From Siphonodentalium dalli (Eukaryota; Mollusca; Scaphopoda; Gadilida; Siphonodentaliidae): a stretch of DNA of 64,000 bases. Every line of letters starts with the position of its first letter. Position 1 is the stretch's first letter. The position numbers and the translations under genes were made by a program. The DNA is taken from the NCBI GenBank assembly GCA_032622095.1, contig CP136066.1:107155319-107219318 (forward strand), written 5' to 3'. Below the pieces are notes generated by a model. It saw only the letters and a list, made by a program, of their open reading frames with translations, had not been told where the DNA came from and searched no databases. This document shows positions 57,051 to 64,000 of this stretch, in pieces.

Positions 57051-57799
57051 AATAGGATATTTGCTCTTTGATTCCTTTTCGAATATTATTTTTACGTGCA
57101 TATATATCTTATTGAATACAGTATTGTTTTAATCTGAAATATGTATGAAAAATCATATTCCCCAACCTCTTAAGAAGGTTACCAAAACAGGAACGTGTCC
57201 GATTTAGGTTGAGATACACTGGAACAAAAACTCTTTGGTTGGACGGTTTCGATAGAAAGTAAAACATAATGACTATAAATATCCACTAAACGGATTGTGA
57301 ACGCACATTTTTCGACATCATTGTTAGTGCTAGCTGGAACTAAATGTAGCCCATGGATTCCCCATTTCGACATGTACGAAAAGTGGTTTCAGTCTTAGCT
57401 CTTCTCAGATATCAACTCTCCGGTGAATGATGATGTCTTATGTCCTAGAAAATATTTGTGCCAAATACATATATGTATGAGGAAACTATCCCCATACATT
57501 GTTTACACATCGAATCAGCAAGTCTGTGGAGGTCTTCTTGGACAAGCGAGATTTTCAAAACTCGAAACCGTCTTTACAAACAGTAAAAGTTCATATGAAT
57601 GCCGTTGGGTGTAGGTCTAGAGTATGTCGTCTGCAGGAGATAGTTTTCATGTCAATAATTTGCACATATTTCGTGCTCTGATCAGCATGGACGAAAGCCT
57701 TATGTGGCAGTTTGATTGTCTAGCATCCGGAAAAGAACATGTTCATTGTTCACATTTCTTTGACAAACATGTTGTTGGTCACCATGTTCATGTGGCATA

Positions 57800-58003
57800 T
57801 TTCCGCCAAAGGAAGCCCTCACACTGAACTATATGGATAGATGTCCTGCGTTTGTAAACCATAGCAGAAAAGGGGTTAACTTTTTGGTCGCCTACGGTCA
57901 TTCACGGTCTGTACTTTTCAGTGGCTTGCCTCGGAATCAGTCACGCATGCGCAGTCCCAATATAATTCACTGTACAGATTGAATTAGCCAGTTTATTTTT
58001 CTG
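57800..58003. repeat. DIRS B left inverted terminal repeat
   Basis: Starts TTTCCGCCAAAGGAAGCCCT. Complementary over ~190 bp to 62907-63090. Confidence 0.8.
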
Positions 58004-58366
58004 CTACCAACCAGACGGATCTAAGGGAGTATTTTTCCGAATTTGTCGTTTAACAATAGCGACAAATTCAATTTATCGATACAATAATTACTGGTCGCCT
58101 ACGCGTTCGTTTTTATAATTATCGTTTCGAATTCACGGACCGTTTCGTTTCAAACATATAATGGTTCGTGTTTTTCGAACAGGCGGCGAACTTAAAAACA
58201 ATTTATCGAATATGAAAATCAGCATTTCGCCATAATTAGCCGCCATTTCAAGGCCTTACGAGGCGCACAGATTATTGTGAGAAATACATCTATGGAATTA
58301 TTATAGCACCTATAAGGTATGATAGAATTTGTCAGATATCAAAAATGCCACGTGATTCACCGCCGG

Positions 58367-58934
58367 AAGTATCCTAATTTCGTGGGAATTATTTTGACGT
58401 TTTAATGCGTGGAAATTTATTTAGCAATAATTCCATCGCTACTGACGCTTTCTCTCGTCATGTTATGAACGAAGTGCTTTCACATAATACTATGTTGTTT
58501 TATGTTTCAATACAAATGATCCAGATGTGTTAATCACGTTTGACCTTGAAGTTGATTACAATCTACACAAGAATACTGACAGTTGATTAGATCTTGGTTT
58601 ATCAATGTCATATGCATAACAATAACTTCATATGACAGTAGTACCGTCAGAAGTATCCTAATTTCGTGGGAATTATTTTGACGTTTTAATGCGTGGAAAT
58701 TTATTTAGCAATAATTCCATCGCTACTGACGCTATCTCTTGTCATGTTATGAACAACGTGCTTTCACATAATACTATGTTGTTTTATGTTTCAATACAAA
58801 TGATCCAGATGTGTTAATCACGTTTGACTTTGAAGTTGATTACAATCTACACAAGGTCAAGAATACTGACAGTTGATTAGATCTTGGTTTATCAATGTCA
58901 CATGCATAACAATAACTTCATATGACAGTAGTAC
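58367..58934. repeat. 284-bp tandem duplication inside DIRS B
   Basis: AAGTATCCTAATTTCGTGGG recurs at 58367 and 58651. The two units are nearly identical apart from a few substitutions and a short insertion (AGGTCA) in the second. Confidence 0.85.
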
Positions 58935-59054
58935 CGTAGTGCTACGAATAAAATCTCAGCCATGTCATAGATGTATGTCGATTAATAGCTACTAGTACCT
59001 TGTATATAGGTCTAATGAACAATACCGCTATTCTCAGAGTGGTTGACCAGAAAA

Positions 59055-59335
59055 ACGAGGTGATACCCCGGTCATGACCGCGGTGATACCGGTAATAAAT
59101 GGTAGCGGTATCGAGACGGTCATGGCGGTGGAGTTACGGTATTGGGCGATAATGATACCGCGGTCTTTTAGCGGGCACCGCATTAATTTTGTTGAATACC
59201 GCAGTGATTTTCATGGAACTCTTTGAGGGGAGGTATTTACTCACACATACTTGTTCGCGTTAACAAGCGGTATCAGTACCGCGGTATTGGAGGATACCGC
59301 GGTATAGTACCGCCATATTAACGGGGTGATACCAC
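59055..59335. repeat. Cluster of ATACCGCGGTA-type motifs
   Basis: A dozen or so copies of GATACC, ACCGCGGT and GGTATTG words in both orientations. CpG-rich island within relic B. Confidence 0.5.
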
Positions 59336-59649
59336 GTTATTGGTGGTCAATTACTTTAAGTATGGCGGTAGCTGCGATTATACACCAGCCGGTTCAGCAA
59401 GCCGGTCTGAACCGGTGGGCTTGTAAATTTCTGAGAAGGATCCAGGGATGTTTTTCTACCTGTTACAGGTTTGGGCGCTCAAACTCTGGAGACCCTGGGG
59501 ATAGTAATTATTCAAGTTGGTTCTCCATTATTTCAACGAATTTTTCTATAATTCAACAACTAAACATGAAAATCGGATAAGATATAGAGCCTTTATTTGC
59601 ACCATCTCTGGATCCTCCCCAGGTAGTATTTCTCGGTCGGATCTCTTCT

Positions 59650-60178
59650 CGGGCAGGAACAGTTCACGCTCCCCCGATTATGCCTCGGCATTAAATCAAT
59701 TAGTGGGAAGGCGACCGGTGGCGATGCAGGGGTACTTGGGACCCCCAGGACATTCGGTCCCACACCGGCGCAAGCGGTTCTGTGTGCTGAAGTTGCCAAA
59801 ATCGCGTGCGAACGTAACGACACCGGCTGGGCGGCCTACGGCGACTTCGGCATAGGGCAGTGGCCCTACCCATGAGGTAGCAAGCCCGGTCCCCTTGGTC
59901 ACGATCTATATAAAGACACGGCCTTGCCTGCCTCTCAGCCGTCTTGGGCTTTCTGCTGCAATGGCCTCTACCCATCGTTCTGCTTGGACAGGACATTCAG
60001 CTTGGTCGGGACCACCTGCATTTGGGGGGGGGGGGCTCACCCCGGTCCGATGGCTCCACCTCCTTCCGGTTATCAGAAGAAACCAGTTTTGGCTATGGGA
60101 TTCTTCATTTCGACACTGGACTCCAAAATTGGAACTCAGTTTATCAGCCTTTTGCTCAAACAGTTGGCCATAGCTTAA
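59650..60178 (+). pseudogene. Degenerate DIRS-type gag remnant (tentative)
   Basis: One frame runs from about 59650 to TAG at 60176-60178 with a single in-frame TGA (59873-59875). It shows an Ala/Val-rich helical part followed by TGWAAYGDFGIGQWPYP, reminiscent of the 'GW..YD..FR' block I associate with DIRS/Ngaro gag proteins. Downstream a Cys-rich patch ends in a GGGAHPGP segment, resembling a decayed 'C..C..H..C..CGGAHP' knuckle. This is family-level resemblance only; several key residues differ. Gag would package element RNA. Confidence 0.35.
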
Positions 60179-60839
60179 AATTCCATGGGAGGTATTTACA
60201 CCTCGATTGAGCCATCGCCGGAATGGGCCTCCCTCTAGTGTTTTGTCGTCCATTATTGCAGGTCGTTCCGACGCTAGGGCAGAGAGCGACATGCTATCCT
60301 TACACCCCAAGGCGTCTGAGGCTTTCGATGACGACCCGTCTGCGCACAATACGTCAGACTGTGGGTCTTTTCGGTCGTCACAGTCTGGCATCGGTAAGGC
60401 AGAAGCTGCGGATCGTGATTTCCTATCCACGGATTATCTCATCTATAGGCTTCTTCCTACTGAACTATGAACTCTCAAGCCCTCCTGGCACGCCCTGCGC
60501 AATCGTACCACCGTCTTCAAAATGCATCGAGAACTCGATCTATCTTACCTGTGATATACATTTCATAGGTAAGGTACACGACCCGCGACTGACACACTGG
60601 TCAATAGACTTCACACATGAATGAAGCACATTTCCATGGAAAGCATTTCTCTTGTCACGTGCCACAACGACCCTGCCAATGGCCTGGCCGACAGAGTACA
60701 TCTCATGGCTCTTCATACTCCTATTACCAATATCAATTTGATTATCTGGCACAGGGCACAGGGCACAGGGCACTGCACGCCTATAGACAATAGACAATAA
60801 CGCGGGCAAAGACGTTTGCACTGTCCATCTCAGCTTTCT

Positions 60840-61195
60840 AGGAAGCTCATTGACTAGCGTTATAGACCTTTCCTTGCAGGCAGGGGACCACCCAGTCCGA
60901 GTGGATCCCAACCCCATGGCACCCGATCATAAGGGCCTGAAACCATGCTGCCAACTCTGCGCGCTTCGGTATATGCCGGATTTGTCCTATCAACATTCGA
61001 CAATAAAACAGGCAAAGACGTTTGCGCTGTCCAGCTCAGCTTTCGAGGAAGCTCATTGACTAGCCATCAAACCTTTCCTTGCAGGCAGGGACCAACCCAT
61101 ATGAGGGGATCCCAACCACATGGCACCAGCCACCCAATCATAAGGGCCTGAGACCATGCTGACAACTCTGCTCGCTTCGGTCTATGCTGGATTTG
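60840..61195. repeat. Two ~205-bp direct repeats in DIRS B
   Basis: CTTTCCTTGCAGGCAGGG, ATAAGGGCCTGA.ACCATGCT and GGATTTGTCCTAT occur twice in the same order (about 60867-60992 and 61073-61202). Confidence 0.65.
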
Positions 61196-62741
61196 TCCTA
61201 TTTTCCTTAAACATGCCTTCAACAGGACCGCTTAGGTCGGGGGAGCTCCTCTCCATCATGGCTCTTAAAATTCAATAAGTAACAACATTATAAAGGGATG
61301 TGTGTCCTTTACTAGGAGGATAAAAATTTTCATTTGTTTCCTTCAGCGAGCCATTTTGGAGGGGGTCTTCCCCTAGTTTGCTGCATGCCTCACACTAACA
61401 TATCACACATCTAGGTCGTTCTGCTGCATGTTTGGGGGGGAAAGTGACATGATGTTCTGGGCAGAGGCTCAGAACTGAATATTCCGTATGGTGACAATTT
61501 ACCCGTGGTTATCATCTGATTACATTGTACATCATTTGAACTGATTTCAGTTGTCAAAGAGCCAAAGGGCCTTCTGCAATGATCTCATTGTGACTTATAG
61601 ATCACCTTGATATATATTTTTTATATCATTTTTATATATTTATATCAGTCCTTCCCAGGAGACGGAGTGATTGCTCTCACACCCGTATGCACTCGTAATT
61701 TTCAATTCACTGGTGCTAAAATTCGCACCCGTCCTTCTTCACAAAATACTAATGGAGACTGTAATTGTTGGTTCAATATTGAACTATTTTAAGGTTTATT
61801 TAGATGCTTTACCATCTCAGTGCAACTATGGCATATTAAAGTGTAACTAGACATACATGTAGGTCTATTCCACAATCGGCACAATGACTTTTTGTTTGAG
61901 CAAAAACCCACCTTACATGTACAATTATGGTATCGTATGGGTGCCTTATTACACCCGTCTTCTGCATTACGGGAGCAAATAAATGCTCTCGGTGTGTTTT
62001 CCTCATGGGAAGGACTGTTTATATACTCGTAAGATTTGTATCACAGGGTTTCTGTCGGATATCTTGTGATGCATAGGTACCTCAGAGACATGTGATCAGT
62101 AGAAGAAAAACAAGGAAGCTGTTCTAAGAACGACAGGGGGCATGACCACCTTGCAAGATGCGTGGGTGGGGGCTCCCTCTGTTCAGATGGCTTGACTCCA
62201 TTATCGTTGTACAACCTGTTTGGCCTAATGGGTTCTCAACTCAATCCCTGTGCCACAAATTTGGCATCAGGTTCTCTGGCTTTTTCTTTGGCGAATAGCA
62301 GTTAGTTAACTTTGGTTGTCTCGCCATCGGCGGAGTGGGCCTCCGTCTGTGCAGGTCGTTCTGTCGCTAAGGCGGAGAGTGAGTTAGTCTCCTTCCTTCA
62401 TGATCCTGCATCATGGGACCTTGACGGGTGGGACCTTAGAACAGACAGCTGAAGACGACGACACAGAGAAGAACGAAGAGTTTCTTCTAACGTTATACTT
62501 GCTCGGTTTGCTCGCAACTATGCATTGGATGGCACCTCATGGGATGTTTGTTTCAAAACAAGGGGGGCGGTACACATTTGAGCAATATAGCACTCTAACT
62601 ATATGAGTTATTTCACATAAATAATCCTAACAGATTCATTAAAGTGTTCATATATGGTACAATCTGTTTTAGAAGAGTACCTTTACTCAAAATTTGGCTA
62701 TTAACTTTATTGCTCGTGCCTCCTCCTGGGCTTGCATTCTA

Positions 62742-62842
62742 ATCCATATAGTTCAGTGTGAGGGCTTCCTTTGGCGGAAATATGATATTTTAAAAAATAT
62801 AATATATATTTCCTTAAAGAAAGCCTGAACACTGAACTATCA
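62742..62842. repeat. DIRS B internal complementary region
   Basis: TCCATATAGTTCAGTGTGAG...GGCGGAAAT complements the left end; TATGATATTTTAAAAAATAT...CTGAACACTGAACTAT complements the right end with a few differences. Confidence 0.82.
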
Positions 62843-62906
62843 TAGTGCCCTCCCATGGCGGTGCCATTCCCAACCCCGCGACTCGCCAATCTTCTGATTG
62901 AGTTGA

Positions 62907-63133
62907 AAATAAACTGGCTAATTCAATCTGTACAGTGAATTATATTGGGACTGCGCATGCGTGACTGATTCCGAGGCAAGCCACTGAAAAGTACAGACCG
63001 TGAATGACCGTAGGCGACCAAAAAGTTAACCCCTTTTCTGCTATGGTTTACAAACGCAGGACATCTATCCATATAGTTCAGTGTTCAGGCTTTCTTTAAG
63101 GAAATATATATTATATTTTTAAAAATATCATTT
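62907..63133. repeat. DIRS B right inverted terminal repeat
   Basis: Shares its outer block with the left ITR and ends in an AT-rich extension, ATTTTTAAAAATATCATTT. Confidence 0.78.
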
Positions 63134-64000
63134 CTATCCAATGACAACCTTCAAATACCAGTTCATCAAGCTAAACGTTTACGCCTACGGGTAGAGGAAT
63201 GGTAATAACGTGGAGATGCAGAAACGTGTACATCGAAGTACAGTGAATAGTCTAAAATTTGCAGTTGGGACAATGGTGTGTAGTAGATATCGATGCGTAT
63301 ATATATTTACTAGAATGTTTCTATCCACATGTATATACCCTCAGTCGCATGACACGGAATTGTCACATGGAGTGTGAAGGGTATACAATGTACGTGCGGA
63401 ATTTTCATTTTTCCTCTTGATATTGAAGAAAATAATTTTACTTTGAAACTACCTAGCTCCGATAACCAACTTGCCCACCCATTAAGTAAACCCCAGATTA
63501 TTCGCTCTTCCTTTGTGTCCTTTCCACTTTCCAGCTTCGCCATCACTGGGTGACCCATTATAGCCTGATGCTTCCGGACTAGACCACCGATGCCCATATA
63601 TTTGCTGGAAACGTTCCGAATAGTCGTTGTATAAGTAGAAATATTGACACTGTGTTTGCAAATAATCCAGATTCGTGCGCAATTTAATTTCTTTCTAATT
63701 AATTTCCAGATATTCCCTCGTAATAAGTGGACATGATGTTGGATCCTGCAGTAGATACTGCTTCATTGGAACATTACGCGCTGAAATGGTTGTGGTAGTA
63801 GATATTATTGGCAACATGTTTAATGAGTCTGGCATCGTTAGCTCACAACCGAAGTGTTATTTCGACTTTCCTCTGAGCAGAACTTAAATGTCAACAATTT
63901 TCTGTGGCCATTTTGTTAGCCATCTTAGAATTTTGAATCGCGCTTGGCTACTCATACCCACAAAAACATACTGATTTCTATCAGTGATGTATATTGGTGC
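63134..64000. other. Intron sequence, nothing recognised
   Basis: No WDR61 exon, repeat arm or other supported feature was found up to the window edge. Confidence 0.35.

Larger units (their letters stand above)
57800..63133 (+). mobile_element. DIRS-like YR-retrotransposon relic B (5.3 kb)
   Basis: Inverted terminal repeats 57800-58003 and 62907-63133, plus an internal complementary region at 62742-62842 matching both ends. The region after the ICR (CCCTCCCATGGCGGTGCCAT) matches relic A, and the right-side GGGGGGCGGTACACATTTGA and TTGCTCGTGCCTCCTCCTGG are also shared. A gag-like remnant lies at 59650-60178; no RT or recombinase frame remains. It sits in the WDR61 intron after exon 6. Confidence 0.75.

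Noticed and set aside
59906-60430. 174-residue minus-strand open frame in DIRS B
   Set aside because: Antisense to the gag-like plus-strand frame and GC-rich; no recognisable domain.
55069-64000. Remaining WDR61 exons (later WD blades)
   Set aside because: I searched for the conserved continuation after LSIAY and for further WD motifs on the plus strand and found none; they are expected beyond the window.

Overview
The window is eukaryotic: it contains spliced genes with GT-AG introns, long AT-rich non-coding stretches, non-LTR and DIRS-type retrotransposon relics, and many short inverted-repeat elements. The repeat spectrum (DIRS-like and possible Penelope-like elements, piggyBac- and hAT-type MITEs, inverted-repeat elements filled with ~160-bp tandem units) suggests an invertebrate animal, probably marine. 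I cannot place it further from sequence alone.

Gene content is low. At 1-201 lies the 3' end of a C2H2 zinc-finger gene. About 6.75-6.94 kb holds an unassigned coding-like segment between two inverted repeat arms. The main gene is a WDR61/SKI8 orthologue (WD40 protein of the Ski/PAF1 complexes) on the + strand: six exons from 31602 to 55068 join in phase and give 156 codons, about the first half of the protein; the rest lies beyond the window. A six-finger C2H2 zinc-finger terminal exon (52384-53131, minus strand) is nested in WDR61 intron 5.

Layout: 0.2-16 kb, MITEs and foldbacks, including a TTAA-flanked piggyBac-like family and one nested insertion; 15.4-20.2 kb, a segment bracketed by inverted repeats and holding a 'CCATACCATAGTATGG' repeat family; 20.8-22.4 kb, a CpG-rich tract; 23.2-23.9 kb, an LTR-like remnant with a tRNA-like patch; 26.1-29.4 kb, two large elements filled with ~160/320-bp tandem repeats; 29.5-30.3 kb, poly-C-bearing repeats; 31.6-64 kb, the WDR61 locus. 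Its 11-kb intron 3 holds a tandem/inverted-repeat-led ORF (possibly Penelope-like), a broken Jockey/CR1-type LINE and a DIRS-like element. Intron 4 holds a hAT-type MITE with a perfect 8-bp target duplication. The intron after exon 6 holds a second DIRS-like element.

The most notable observation is that both DIRS-like elements (41588-46405 and 57800-63133) keep inverted terminal repeats plus an internal complementary region that equals the reverse complements of the two element ends joined together, the DIRS circle-junction architecture, although no reverse transcriptase or tyrosine recombinase reading frame survives in either.
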